Positions 1-7,902 of a stretch of 44,324 nt of DNA are shown here, piece after piece (the first letter of the stretch is position 1; each line of letters starts with the position of its first letter). This DNA comes from Rhodospirillaceae bacterium LM-1 (GTDB lineage Bacteria; Pseudomonadota; Alphaproteobacteria; Rhodospirillales; WMHbin7), in the NCBI GenBank assembly GCA_902725215.1, contig CACUVI010000025.1:1-44324 (forward strand), written 5' to 3'. The translations under genes were made by a program, and so were the position numbers. The notes under the pieces were generated by a model. That model was given only the letters and a program-made list of their open reading frames with translations. It was not told where the DNA came from and made no database searches.

Positions 1-19
1 CCCCAAACGTCGCAGAGCC

Positions 20-655
20 TTAATTTTTAGCGGGGGCGGGGGCGGGTTCCCCCGCCTTCTTGCGCTTGGGATCATCCTTCATCACGACATAGTTGACGAC
101 GCGCCTGACCCGGGGCACTTCGCGGGCATGGTCGATCACGCGATTCAGCTCGGCCTGATTTTGGGCGATGCCGGTCAGATAGACGTCGCCATTTACCACA
201 TCGACCGTGTAATTGATGTTGCGGATGAATTTGTCGAACATCAGGCGCGAGCGCAGTTCGGTGCCGATCCAGACATCATTCTTGAAATCCTTGATGCCCG
301 CCGTATCACCGACCTTGATCTCGTTGATCACCTCGCGCACGCCCTCGGCCTGCCAAGTCAGGCGCACGGCCTCGACCCGATGCTCGGGCTTGGCTACCTC
401 GCCGGTCAGCAGCACGCGGCCCTCGACCACCGACATGTCCACCTTGCGATACATTTCGAAATCCTGGTCCAGCCACAGCTTGTTGATTTCCAGCCGGATC
501 TTGGCATCGTCCACCACGCCGGAGACGCCGCGCTCTTCGGAGGCGGCGACGCCCACGGTGGCCCCGGCGCCCACAGCGGCGCCAATCGGCGTGCAGGCTT
601 GCGACGCGGCGGCAACGGCCAGCAGAACGAAGACGGTAGCGAAACGATTAGTCAT
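20..655 (-). CDS. dolP: Dual BON-domain outer-membrane lipoprotein (DolP/YraP)
   Basis: A 211-residue protein with an N-terminal hydrophobic signal and a probable lipidated Cys at residue 21 (ASQAC; Gln at -2, as in E. coli DolP), followed by a Gly/Ala-rich linker and two BON domains (about residues 48-115 and 125-195). The E. coli homologue is an outer-membrane lipoprotein that binds anionic phospholipid and supports envelope integrity. The similarity runs through both domains, for example the NEIKVGD segment and the NDVWIGTELRS segment that starts the second domain. It ends with a Lys/Pro/Ala-rich tail. It is the last gene of rsmI-yraN-dolP, 51 bases after yraN. The family is secure; the E. 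coli function is inferred for this organism. Confidence 0.9.
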   Translation of the reverse strand: MTNRFATVFVLLAVAAASQACTPIGAAVGAGATVGVAASEERGVSGVVDDAKIRLEINKLWLDQDFEMYRKVDMSVVEGRVLLTGEVAKPEHRVEAVRLTWQAEGVREVINEIKVGDTAGIKDFKNDVWIGTELRSRLMFDKFIRNINYTVDVVNGDVYLTGIAQNQAELNRVIDHAREVPRVRRVVNYVVMKDDPKRKKAGEPAPAPAKN

Positions 656-706
656 GGCAAACCCCGGTTATGGACAGCATCTTTCTAATCTTGCTTTATG
701 GCCAGA

Positions 707-1141
707 TCAAGGCCGCCAAGCATCTTGAAGATGCGTCATCATGCCGCCACCTACCAGAACGGCATCGAAACGCACCGCCAGATTTGCCAATTCCCCATGC
801 CTTGCCAAAAATGCTTCCGCCCCTCGGACGATGCGGGCCTGCTGCCTGGGTTCGATGGCTTCAGCGGCGGTTGCCAAATCGCCGCGCGCCTTGACCTCGA
901 TGAATGCCAAGATTCCACCCTTGCTGGCGATAATGTCCACCTCGCCCGCACCACTGCCACGACCCGTAACGAATCGACGCTCCAAGATGCGCCAGCCCTT
1001 CAGGCGCAAAAGCCAGACGGCCCCCTCTTCGGCCAAGCGGCCCCGCTTATAACTGGTCTTTCTTTTTGCCAAGCGAGAGCGCCAAGTTATAGACCTCGCG
1101 CTTGGGCCGACCGCTGGCCTTGGCCACGGTTTCGGCGGCAT
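707..1141 (-). CDS. yraN: YraN family (UPF0102) nuclease-fold protein
   Basis: The YraN core starts near KRGRLAEEGAVWLL and contains the restriction-endonuclease-like signature GEVDIIA...FIEVKARGD (Asp, Glu-x-Lys), consistent with a PD-(D/E)xK fold. No firm biochemical role is known for this family. The coordinates use the ATG at 1141, but the first 23 residues lie inside rsmI in another frame and look like read-through. A TTG at 1072 would give a 121-residue protein closer to the usual family length. Either start overlaps the rsmI stop at 1047, so translational coupling with rsmI is likely. Conserved position between rsmI and dolP supports the call. Confidence 0.85.
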   Translation of the reverse strand: MPPKPWPRPAVGPSARSITWRSRLAKRKTSYKRGRLAEEGAVWLLRLKGWRILERRFVTGRGSGAGEVDIIASKGGILAFIEVKARGDLATAAEAIEPRQQARIVRGAEAFLARHGELANLAVRFDAVLVGGGMMTHLQDAWRP

Positions 1142-2006
1142 CGCGCAAGCTCAATGTTTCGAGTGCAGAATGAAGCAAAGTCTCTATGTCGATCAAATCA
1201 TTATCTTCTTCGGCGGGCGGGGCTATAACCACCACCACCTCGCCCTTGGGAGCGCCGCTTTGGTTATAATATCCGGCCAGCTCGGCCAGACCCCCGCGGC
1301 GCACTTCTTCGAACAGCTTCGTCAATTCGCGCGCCACGCAGGCGGAACGGTCTCCCAGCCCAAAAAGCAGATCGTCAAGCGTCTCGGCCAAGCGGTGCGG
1401 CGCTTCATAGAAGATCAGGGTGGCGGGGACAGATTTCAATTCATCTATAACCACACGTCTTGCGCCCTGTTTGGCGGGCAAGAAGCCTGCAAACAGAAAT
1501 CTGTCGCTGGGCAAACCCGAAAGCACCAGCGCCGCCAACAAGGCCGAAGCGCCGGGCAGGGCGGTGACGGCGATATCAACCGCCAACGCCTCGCGCACCA
1601 ATTTACATCCCGGGTCCGAAACGAGCGGCGTTCCCGCATCCGAAATCAAAGCCAGCTTTTCGCCAGCCAGCAGACGGGCCAGCAGCTTGGGGCGCAGCTC
1701 GTCGGCATTGTGATCGTGATAGGGCGTCAGGGGCTTTTTGAATCCCAACCGGTTCATTAGCCCGCCCGAAACGCGGCTGTCTTCGCAGACCACGCCGTCG
1801 CAATTTTTCAAGGTTTCGATGGCGCGCAGCGTGATGTCGCCCATATTTCCAATCGGCGTCGCCACAACGAAAAGTTCGCCCGCCCGTTTACTTCCGCCCG
1901 CAGCTTGGCTAGTCTCGCCAGCAATTGCCGCACCCGACCCGGAGGATGTTGCCGTTGTCTTTCTTTTCAAGGCCCTACCTGCCTGGCCGGGTTTTTCTGC
2001 GCTCAA
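1047..2006 (-). CDS. rsmI: 16S rRNA (cytidine(1402)-2'-O)-methyltransferase RsmI
   Basis: A tetrapyrrole-methylase-fold SAM enzyme that 2'-O-methylates C1402 in the 16S rRNA P-site. Visible motifs are VATPIGNMGDITLRA near residue 48, the CEDSR segment, LISDAGTPLVSDPG, and FYEAPHR. The C-terminal part (LSLRDAAETVAKASGRPKREVYNLAL) is the usual small helical tail. The first 42 residues are a low-complexity extension. The only canonical in-frame starts before the fold are TTG at 2006 and TTG at 1970; both lie inside the 5' end of the divergent lpoA-like gene, so the two coding regions overlap at their starts. First gene of rsmI-yraN-dolP. Confidence 0.93.
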   Translation of the reverse strand: MSAEKPGQAGRALKRKTTATSSGSGAAIAGETSQAAGGSKRAGELFVVATPIGNMGDITLRAIETLKNCDGVVCEDSRVSGGLMNRLGFKKPLTPYHDHNADELRPKLLARLLAGEKLALISDAGTPLVSDPGCKLVREALAVDIAVTALPGASALLAALVLSGLPSDRFLFAGFLPAKQGARRVVIDELKSVPATLIFYEAPHRLAETLDDLLFGLGDRSACVARELTKLFEEVRRGGLAELAGYYNQSGAPKGEVVVVIAPPAEEDNDLIDIETLLHSALETLSLRDAAETVAKASGRPKREVYNLALSLGKKKDQL

Positions 2007-3523
2007 TCCCGATCATCCTTCTATTACTGGTGACGGCCTGCGAGGGCCAGGGTCTGTCGGGCCTTCCTGGTCTATCACGTTCTACCGGCACAGAAAACCC
2101 GCAGCAAACGGCCAAGACGCCCCCGGCCAAACCGCAGCCAACCGTGGCCCCGACGCCCAAGGTGGAGACAGCGGCCCTGTCCCCGCCCCCGGCAACCCCA
2201 CCTCAAGCCACGCCGTCACAGTCTCCGCAATCGATCCAGCCCTTCCAGCCACCGCAATCTCTTCCTCCGCAGTCGGGGCCTTCGTCCGATGCCCCCTCAT
2301 CGGGGGCTATCCGCACGCCCGACCTGACCTATGTCCCGCCGGGCGAAGACGTGCCTAATGTGCTGGCCTCTTTGCCGCCGGGCGGTCTGCCTTCCCTAAG
2401 CACGCGCACAGCCAGCCAAGGAGGGCTGCGCGCCGCCCTGCTGGTTCCGCTGTCCGGGCCTTCGGCCGCTTTGGGCAAATCGCTTTCGAACGCCGCCCAA
2501 CTGGCTTTGTTTGAGATGGGCGGGGCCGGTTTTTCCTTGTTGCCCGTCGATACCAAGGGCACGCCCGAGGGGGCGGCGGCGGCGGCCCGCCAAGCCATCA
2601 GCCACGGAGCCCAGATCATCCTGGGCCCCCTATTCTCTGCCGAGGTCAAGGCGGTTGCCCCCATCGCCTTGTCGTCTGGAGTCAATGTGATCGCTTTTTC
2701 AAGCGACCGTTCCGCCTCGCAGCCGGGCGTTTATCTTTTGGGATTCCTGCCCCGTCCGCAGGTCGAGCGCGTGGTGGCCCATGCAAGCCAGCAGGGGATC
2801 ACCCGCTTTGCCGCCCTGGCCCCCAGCAATGATTACGGCAAGGCGATGATGGAGGCTTTTCGCACCAGCGTCAGCCAGCATGGCGGCACGATGGTCGAGG
2901 CTATGTATTACGATCCCTTGGCCAAGGACCATAGCGATGTGGTCAAAAGGCTAGCCCGCTATGACAGCCGCAAGGCGGCCTTGAATCAGTTGCGCCGCCA
3001 GCTGGAGGCCAAGGGCGAAAGGCAACAGCTGAAGCGGATGGAAAAGCAAGACACGCTGGGCGATGTCGATTTCGAGGCGGTTTTCCTGCCCGACGAGGGC
3101 GGGCGCTTGCGCAGCCTGGCCGCCTTGCTGCCTTATTACGATATCGATACGCCCAGGATCAAATTGCTGGGCACTATGCAATGGGACGATCCCATCCTGG
3201 CCACCGAGCCTGCCCTGACCGGGGCTTGGTATGCCAGCGCGCCGCCCGACGGGCGCGCCGATTTCGACAACCGCTATCGCCAGGCCTATGGGCAAAAGCC
3301 CCCGCGGCTGGCCAGCCTGGGCTATGACGCTGCGGCCCTGACCGCCGTTCTGGCCCAAACCGGAACGATCTCGACGCAGCAGCTGCAAAATCCGATGGGC
3401 TTTACCGGCATCGATGGCGTTTTCCGCTTCCTGCCCGACGGATCGAGCGAACGCGGCCTTGCCGTGCTGGAAATATCGCGCGGCGGACCAAAAATATTGG
3501 CCCCCGCCCCTGGTGGATTTTAG
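1946..3523 (+). CDS. lpoA: LpoA-like penicillin-binding protein activator lipoprotein
   Basis: A lipoprotein with a hydrophobic signal and the lipobox LVTAC, then a long Pro/Gln/Ser-rich linker (about residues 40-130), then a periplasmic-binding-protein type I fold of the Leu/Ile/Val-binding kind (LLVPLSGPSAALGKSLSNAAQLALFE...). This is the architecture of alphaproteobacterial penicillin-binding protein activators, and the position divergent from rsmI-yraN-dolP matches E. coli lpoA. E. coli LpoA stimulates PBP1A at the outer membrane; that role here is inferred. Start: ATG 1946 touches a GGAGG at 1941-1945, so TTG 1955 (9 bases after GGAGG) may be the real start; TTG 1925 is a third option. 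The stop codon overlaps that of the convergent downstream gene. Confidence 0.85.
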   Translation: MLPLSFFSRPYLPGRVFLRSIPIILLLLVTACEGQGLSGLPGLSRSTGTENPQQTAKTPPAKPQPTVAPTPKVETAALSPPPATPPQATPSQSPQSIQPFQPPQSLPPQSGPSSDAPSSGAIRTPDLTYVPPGEDVPNVLASLPPGGLPSLSTRTASQGGLRAALLVPLSGPSAALGKSLSNAAQLALFEMGGAGFSLLPVDTKGTPEGAAAAARQAISHGAQIILGPLFSAEVKAVAPIALSSGVNVIAFSSDRSASQPGVYLLGFLPRPQVERVVAHASQQGITRFAALAPSNDYGKAMMEAFRTSVSQHGGTMVEAMYYDPLAKDHSDVVKRLARYDSRKAALNQLRRQLEAKGERQQLKRMEKQDTLGDVDFEAVFLPDEGGRLRSLAALLPYYDIDTPRIKLLGTMQWDDPILATEPALTGAWYASAPPDGRADFDNRYRQAYGQKPPRLASLGYDAAALTAVLAQTGTISTQQLQNPMGFTGIDGVFRFLPDGSSERGLAVLEISRGGPKILAPAPGGF

Positions 3524-4731
3524 GGCTGATAGCTGATGCGCCAGACGGCGTTCGCTGCGTCGTCGGCGATCAGCAAACTGCCATCCTTGGCCAGAGCCAG
3601 CCCAACCGGGCGGCCCCAGGCTTCAATGGAAGGACCGTCTGAAATCAGAAAACCGCTGGCGAAGGACTCATACCCGCCGATCGGACGCCCGTTTCTGAAT
3701 TTGACGCGGGCCACCATATAGCCTTCGGCCCGGCTGGCGTTCCAGGACCCGTGCAAAGCCACGAAGGCGTCGCCCCGATAGTCGGCGGGAAATTGAGCGC
3801 CATCGTAGAAAGCCAGCCCCAAGGGGGCCGAGTGAGCGCGAAACAGAACTTCCGGCACCTTGGCGGCCTTGACCAAATCGGGCCGACGCCCTTCATATCC
3901 TGGTTGAGGATTGCTTCCGATATAGCTGTAGGGCCAGCCGAAAAATCCGCCTTCGTCGATGCGGGCCAGATAGTCGGGAACCAGCCCGTCGCCCAGCCCG
4001 TCGCGCTCATTGACCACGGTCCATAAGTCGTTGCTACCGGGGCGAAAGGCGATGCCCACCGGATTGCGAAGGCCAGACGCCACTACGCGACCGCCCGACC
4101 CATCGATATTGAACGCCATCACCGTCGCCCGGGGCGGAGCTTCCTCGCCGATATTGCCGCGCGACCCGATCGAGACATAAAGCCGCTTGCCATCCGGCGA
4201 GATGGCCAAATTGCGCGTCCAATGCCCGCCCCCATCGCCAAGGGCACCCTTGGCGGTTATGGGTTGGGGCCTTTCCCCGGCCTTGAACGGCCAAGGAAGT
4301 TTCCAGACATGATCCAGATCGGCGATATATAAAGAGTCATTGTGGAAGGCCAAGCCATGCGGGCGGTTCAGATTGGCGGCCACCAGCGAAATCGTTTCCG
4401 CCCGCCCGTCGCCGTCCTTGTCTTCCAGTTGCACCACGCGGCCCAGATTGGGCTGGGCCAGAACGACGTCGCCCCGTGGCGAGCTAGCCAGCCAGCGGGC
4501 ATTCTCAAGGTCATCGGCAAACAGGCTGGCCTTGAACCCTTTGGGGACCCGCAAAGGAACGGCTTGCGGCCTGGGCCGGATGCGAGATGGATTGGCCGTG
4601 ACCGGCGTTTCTCCCGGCTTGGCCAATTGCGCAGGCGAAACGACATAGGCCTTCCCCGGCTCGGGCATATCCGCCCAGGCAGATGACATCAGCAACGCAG
4701 TTCCAAGCAAGGGAACCGCCAGCCATTTCAT
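3520..4731 (-). CDS. PQQ-type glucose/sorbosone dehydrogenase family protein, secreted
   Basis: About 403 residues. An N-terminal signal peptide (MKWLAVPLLGTALLMSSAWA) precedes a six-bladed propeller typical of soluble-glucose/sorbosone dehydrogenases: LNRPHGLAFHNDSLYIAD, SGLRNPVGIAFRPGSNDLWTV, NERDGLGD, the GGFFGWPYSY segment, and HSAPLGLAFYDG. Such proteins oxidise sugars or aldoses in the periplasm using PQQ; many members have no known substrate. The open frame extends further upstream but would enter grpE, and the ATG at 4731 gives a clean signal peptide. It begins one base after the grpE stop, so it is probably co-transcribed with hrcA-grpE, an unusual partner for a heat-shock operon. 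Confidence 0.85.
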   Translation of the reverse strand: MKWLAVPLLGTALLMSSAWADMPEPGKAYVVSPAQLAKPGETPVTANPSRIRPRPQAVPLRVPKGFKASLFADDLENARWLASSPRGDVVLAQPNLGRVVQLEDKDGDGRAETISLVAANLNRPHGLAFHNDSLYIADLDHVWKLPWPFKAGERPQPITAKGALGDGGGHWTRNLAISPDGKRLYVSIGSRGNIGEEAPPRATVMAFNIDGSGGRVVASGLRNPVGIAFRPGSNDLWTVVNERDGLGDGLVPDYLARIDEGGFFGWPYSYIGSNPQPGYEGRRPDLVKAAKVPEVLFRAHSAPLGLAFYDGAQFPADYRGDAFVALHGSWNASRAEGYMVARVKFRNGRPIGGYESFASGFLISDGPSIEAWGRPVGLALAKDGSLLIADDAANAVWRISYQP

Positions 4732-4732
4732 C

Positions 4733-5320
4733 TTAAGCAACCGTATCAAGTCCGCCCTGAGCGGTTCCGGCCTTGGGGCCGCCCTTCGACACGCCGACCA
4801 GGGCCGGACGTAACAGCCTTTCATTCAGCGTATAGCCGCCCTGCATGACCTGAACCACCGTGCCGGTGGGCTTGGTTGCATCTTCCAGTTCGAACATGGC
4901 CTGATGCAGATTTGGATCGAAGCGCTGGTCCATGGCCATAATCGTTTTGATGCCGAATTTTTCAAATGCGCCCAGCAGCGCCTTTTCCGTCATCTCCACG
5001 CCATCGACGAAGGCCTTGGCCTGGCTGTCTTCTTGCAAAAATCCGGGCACGGCCTCCAGGGCGCGGCGCAGATTGTCGGCCACGGCCAGCAATTCCTTAG
5101 CAAAGGCGGTAACGGCGAATTTCACCCGATCCTCGGCGTCGCGCTCGATGCGGTTGGCGCGGTTGCGCTCTTCGGCGGCGGCCCGCTTGATGGCGTCGAT
5201 CTCGGTCTTCAACCGATCGTTCTCGGCCTGAAGCTGGGTCATGGGGTCGCTTTGCGCCTCCGAGGGCGGGGCCTGGGTATCCAGCGCTTCGACATCGGGA
5301 TTCGATTCGATCTCAGTCAT
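4733..5320 (-). CDS. grpE: GrpE nucleotide exchange factor
   Basis: A 195-residue DnaK nucleotide-exchange factor. It has an acidic, disordered N-terminus, a long coiled coil (about residues 25-85, LQAENDRLKTEIDAIKRAAAEE), then the conserved GrpE core (LLAVADNLRRALEA, FEKFGIKTI, FDPNLHQAMFE) and the C-terminal beta domain ending VVQVMQGGYTLNERLLRPALVGVS. A purine-rich ribosome-binding site (GAGAGGA) lies 9-15 bases before the ATG at 5320. It follows hrcA by 15 bases. dnaK is not in this window. Confidence 0.97.
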   Translation of the reverse strand: MTEIESNPDVEALDTQAPPSEAQSDPMTQLQAENDRLKTEIDAIKRAAAEERNRANRIERDAEDRVKFAVTAFAKELLAVADNLRRALEAVPGFLQEDSQAKAFVDGVEMTEKALLGAFEKFGIKTIMAMDQRFDPNLHQAMFELEDATKPTGTVVQVMQGGYTLNERLLRPALVGVSKGGPKAGTAQGGLDTVA

Positions 5321-5335
5321 TATTATATGTCCTCT

Positions 5336-6388
5336 CTAACCGATCAGGCGGCCGACCACCTGGGCCGTATAATCCACCAAGGGAATGATGCGCGCATAGT
5401 TGAGCCGGGTCGGACCGATGACGCCGATGGCGCCCACGATCTGCTCGCGGCTGTTCTGATAGGGCGCTACGATCATCGAACATCCGGCTAGGCCGAACAA
5501 CTCGTTCTGAGCGCCCACGAAAATCTGCACGCCCTGGCCGTTATTGGCCACGTCGAGCAGTTTTAACATATGTTCCTTGGTTTCCAGCGCCTCGAACAGG
5601 GTGCGGATACGTTCCAGATCGGCCAAGGCCCCGACATTTTCCAAAAGATGCGCCTGTCCGCGCACCAGAAGCGAGCCGGTTTTGGGTTCACCCCCCCAAA
5701 CGGCCAAACCGGCCTCGACCACTTTGCTGGTCAGTTCGTCAAGCTGGACCTTGTGCTGGGCCAGTTCTTCCAGAATTTCCTGACCGGCTTCCTGAAAGGT
5801 GCGCCCGGCCAGCCGGGACGACAAATAATTCCCGGCCTCGACCAGGGAGGAAGGCGGCAGATGGGCCGGAACCTCGATAATGCGATTTTCGACCAACCCC
5901 TGCTCGGTCACCATCACCACCAAGGCGCGGCCCGCCCCGATGGGCACGAATTCCAGATGGCGAAACCCCAGATCGGTCTTGGGCGCCACCACCAAACTGG
6001 CGCAACGGGCGAGGCCGGACAGGGTTGAAATCGCCTCGTTCAAGGTTTGCTCGACCGAGCGGCCCAGATTGGCGCAACGCGCCTCGATGGCAAGACGCTC
6101 TTCCGGAGCCAAGCGCCCCACCTCAAGCAAGCCGCTGACATAAAGGCGAAGTCCGGCTTCGGTCGGCATCCGCCCCGCCGATGTGTGGGGCGCGTAGATC
6201 AAGCCCAGATCTTCCAGATCTGCCATCACATTGCGGATGCTGGCGGGCGACAGCGGCAGGCCAGCCCGCCTGGAAAGCGTGCGCGACCCCACCGGCTCGC
6301 CCGTTTGCACATAGGCGTCCACGATATTGCGGAAAATCTCGCGCGAGCGTTCGTTCAGCTGCGCGATCGCGGTGGCCCGCTCTTCCAT
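5336..6388 (-). CDS. hrcA: Heat-shock repressor HrcA
   Basis: A winged-helix repressor that in many bacteria binds CIRCE operators and controls groE and hrcA-grpE. The start was chosen at ATG 6388 (MEERATAIAQLNERSREIF), preceded by AGGAGAGGAACGG; this gives 350 residues, the family length. The N-terminal winged helix includes VGSRTLSRRAGLPLSPASIRNVM, followed by LIYAPHTSAGRMPTEAGLRLYV and the GAF-like domain ending near the C-terminal GVIGPTRLNYARIIPLVDYTA signature. I find no full CIRCE inverted repeat upstream; the leader instead carries a promoter-like element that is duplicated 93 bases further up. Confidence 0.96.
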   Translation of the reverse strand: MEERATAIAQLNERSREIFRNIVDAYVQTGEPVGSRTLSRRAGLPLSPASIRNVMADLEDLGLIYAPHTSAGRMPTEAGLRLYVSGLLEVGRLAPEERLAIEARCANLGRSVEQTLNEAISTLSGLARCASLVVAPKTDLGFRHLEFVPIGAGRALVVMVTEQGLVENRIIEVPAHLPPSSLVEAGNYLSSRLAGRTFQEAGQEILEELAQHKVQLDELTSKVVEAGLAVWGGEPKTGSLLVRGQAHLLENVGALADLERIRTLFEALETKEHMLKLLDVANNGQGVQIFVGAQNELFGLAGCSMIVAPYQNSREQIVGAIGVIGPTRLNYARIIPLVDYTAQVVGRLIG

Positions 6389-6413
6389 CCGTTCCTCTCC
6401 TGACTGGACCGGA

Positions 6414-6442
6414 AATGTAGTGAGCGTTAGTCCTTGCGTCAA
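6414..6442 (-). promoter_or_regulatory. Probable hrcA-grpE promoter
   Basis: On the minus strand TTGACG (6442-6437) and TACATT (6419-6414) are separated by exactly 17 bases, 25 bases before the hrcA start codon. The -35 half lies inside the 22-bp direct repeat. Both hexamers are close to the housekeeping consensus. A sigma-32 type promoter cannot be excluded by eye. Confidence 0.55.
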
Positions 6443-6443
6443 T
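6422..6443. repeat. 22-bp direct repeat, copy 1
   Basis: Identical to 6515-6536 over 22 bases. It begins GAGCGTTAG and ends GCGTCAAT. On the minus strand it supplies the -35 box of the hrcA promoter. The sequence CTAACGCTC within it matches 6 of 9 positions of one CIRCE half-site, but no partner half-site follows. Confidence 0.9.
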
Positions 6444-6514
6444 TCGCCACCGTCCGCCTTTGGCGGCGGCCAAGCATTCCGAAGGAATGCGCCCGGCTAG
6501 GGGCAAAATAACCC
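6444..6514. repeat. 71-bp hairpin-rich segment between direct repeats
   Basis: This segment between the two 22-bp direct repeats holds two inverted repeats: CCGCC-TTT-GGCGG (6454-6466) and GCATTCC-GAA-GGAATGC (6474-6490). The layout, hairpins bracketed by a long direct repeat, could reflect a small repeat insertion or a local duplication. It lies in the divergent hrcA/rph intergenic region. Confidence 0.6.
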
Positions 6515-6536
6515 GAGCGTTAGTCCTTGCGTCAAT
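6515..6536. repeat. 22-bp direct repeat, copy 2
   Basis: The second exact copy of the element at 6422-6443. On the minus strand it offers TTGACG followed after 17 bases by GTTATT, a weaker -10 than copy 1. It sits 51 bases upstream of the rph start on the other strand, so it might also affect rph. Confidence 0.9.
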
Positions 6537-6586
6537 CAAGGGGGAAAGTTAGCTTGCCTGCGCTTCACGATGTAAAGGACAAGACG

Positions 6587-7306
6587 ATGAGAGCTTCGGG
6601 CCGCGCCTATGACCAGCTTCGCCCCATTTCGCTGGAACCCGGCTTTTCCAAATATGCCGAAGGCTCGTGTCTGGCCCGCTTCGGAGAGACGCATGTCATC
6701 TGCACCGCCTCGGTCGAGGAGCGCGTGCCCTCTTTCCTGCGCAATAGCGGCAAAGGGTGGGTGACGGCGGAATATGGCATGCTGCCCCGCGCCACCCATG
6801 ACCGCACCGACCGCGAGGCGGCCAAGGGCAAGCAGTCGGGCCGCACTCAAGAAATTCAAAGGCTTATTGGGCGTTCCTTGCGTTCGGTGATCGATTTGGC
6901 GGTGCTGGGCGAGCGCCAGATCAAGATCGATTGCGACGTTATCCAGGCCGATGGCGGCACCCGCACCGCTTCGATTACCGGGGCCTGCGTCGCCCTGTGG
7001 CTGGCTTGCGAGAAGATGCGCGCCCTTGGCATGCTGAAGGCGCACCCGATGACCGACTTGGTGGCCGCCATTTCCTGTGGGCTGGTGGATGGCCATGCCT
7101 GCCTGGATCTGGAATATACCGAAGATTCGAATGCCCAGGCCGACGCCAATTTCGTTCTTACTGCCAAGGGCAATATCGTCGAGGTTCAGGCCACCGCCGA
7201 GAAGGAAGCCTTTGGTCGCCATGATTTCGACGCCTTGATGGGTCTGGCCGAGAAGGGCATCGCCGATCTGGTGGCGCAGCAGAAGAAGGTTCTTGGCTTG
7301 GCATGA
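6587..7306 (+). CDS. rph: Ribonuclease PH
   Basis: A phosphorolytic 3'-5' exoribonuclease that trims tRNA 3' ends. ATG 6587 gives the standard N-terminus [14 protein letters not shown] and 239 residues, the normal size; the frame is open further upstream but those residues are not conserved. Motifs are [47 protein letters not shown] (phosphate-binding Arg region), and [25 protein letters not shown] precedes the start by 6 bases. It is followed immediately by rdgB (ATGA overlap) and then hemW, a common alphaproteobacterial trio divergent from hrcA. Confidence 0.97.
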   Translation: MRASGRAYDQLRPISLEPGFSKYAEGSCLARFGETHVICTASVEERVPSFLRNSGKGWVTAEYGMLPRATHDRTDREAAKGKQSGRTQEIQRLIGRSLRSVIDLAVLGERQIKIDCDVIQADGGTRTASITGACVALWLACEKMRALGMLKAHPMTDLVAAISCGLVDGHACLDLEYTEDSNAQADANFVLTAKGNIVEVQATAEKEAFGRHDFDALMGLAEKGIADLVAQQKKVLGLA

Positions 7307-7902
7307 CGCGTCGTTTCGAAGGCGGAAGGCTGGTCATCGCCAGCCATAATGCGGGCAAGGTTCGCGAGATAGCCGAATTGCTGGCCCCCCTGGGCGCCGA
7401 GGTCGTATCGGCAGCCGACCTCAATTTGCCCGAGCCTGAGGAGACCGGAGCGACCTTTGCCGAGAACGCGGCCTTGAAGGCAAGGGCGGCGGCGTTGGTC
7501 AGCGGTCATCCCGCTTTGGCCGATGATTCGGGATTGGCGGTTGTGGCTCTGAACGGAGCGCCCGGAATTCATTCGGCCCGCTATGCCAAACAGGCAGGCG
7601 GCTTCGAACCGGCCATGGAGAAATTGTGGCGCAGTTTGGCGCCGCATACCGACAAGTCCGCCTATTTCGTTTGCGCATTGGCCATCGCCTGGCCGGACGG
7701 GCACTGCGATCTTTATGAAGGGCGTGTCGATGGGCAATTGGTTTGGCCGCTTCGGGGACGCAACGGTTTTGGCTTCGACCCCATCTTTCAGCCCAGCTCC
7801 CACGATCTGACCTTCGGCGAGATGGATCCAGCCGCCAAGCACGCCATCAGCCACCGAGCGGATGCTTTTCGTAAACTGGTGGCGAGTGCCTTCGCCGCAT
7901 GA
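7303..7902 (+). CDS. rdgB: dITP/XTP pyrophosphatase (RdgB/HAM1)
   Basis: A 199-residue nucleotide-pool sanitising enzyme that hydrolyses dITP and XTP to monophosphates. Motifs are [14 protein letters not shown] (SHN-x-GK), [13 protein letters not shown], the catalytic [17 protein letters not shown], and the C-terminal GFGFDPIF and [22 protein letters not shown]. It overlaps rph by four bases (ATGA) and hemW by four bases, so the three genes are probably translationally coupled. Confidence 0.97.
   Translation: MTRRFEGGRLVIASHNAGKVREIAELLAPLGAEVVSAADLNLPEPEETGATFAENAALKARAAALVSGHPALADDSGLAVVALNGAPGIHSARYAKQAGGFEPAMEKLWRSLAPHTDKSAYFVCALAIAWPDGHCDLYEGRVDGQLVWPLRGRNGFGFDPIFQPSSHDLTFGEMDPAAKHAISHRADAFRKLVASAFAA

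Noticed and set aside
128-728. Plus-strand open frames opposite dolP
   Set aside because: Two overlapping frames with no family pattern; the minus strand encodes a clear two-BON protein.
6389-6586. CIRCE operator upstream of hrcA
   Set aside because: Only a 6/9 match to one half-site is present, in each copy of the direct repeat, with no second half at the right distance.
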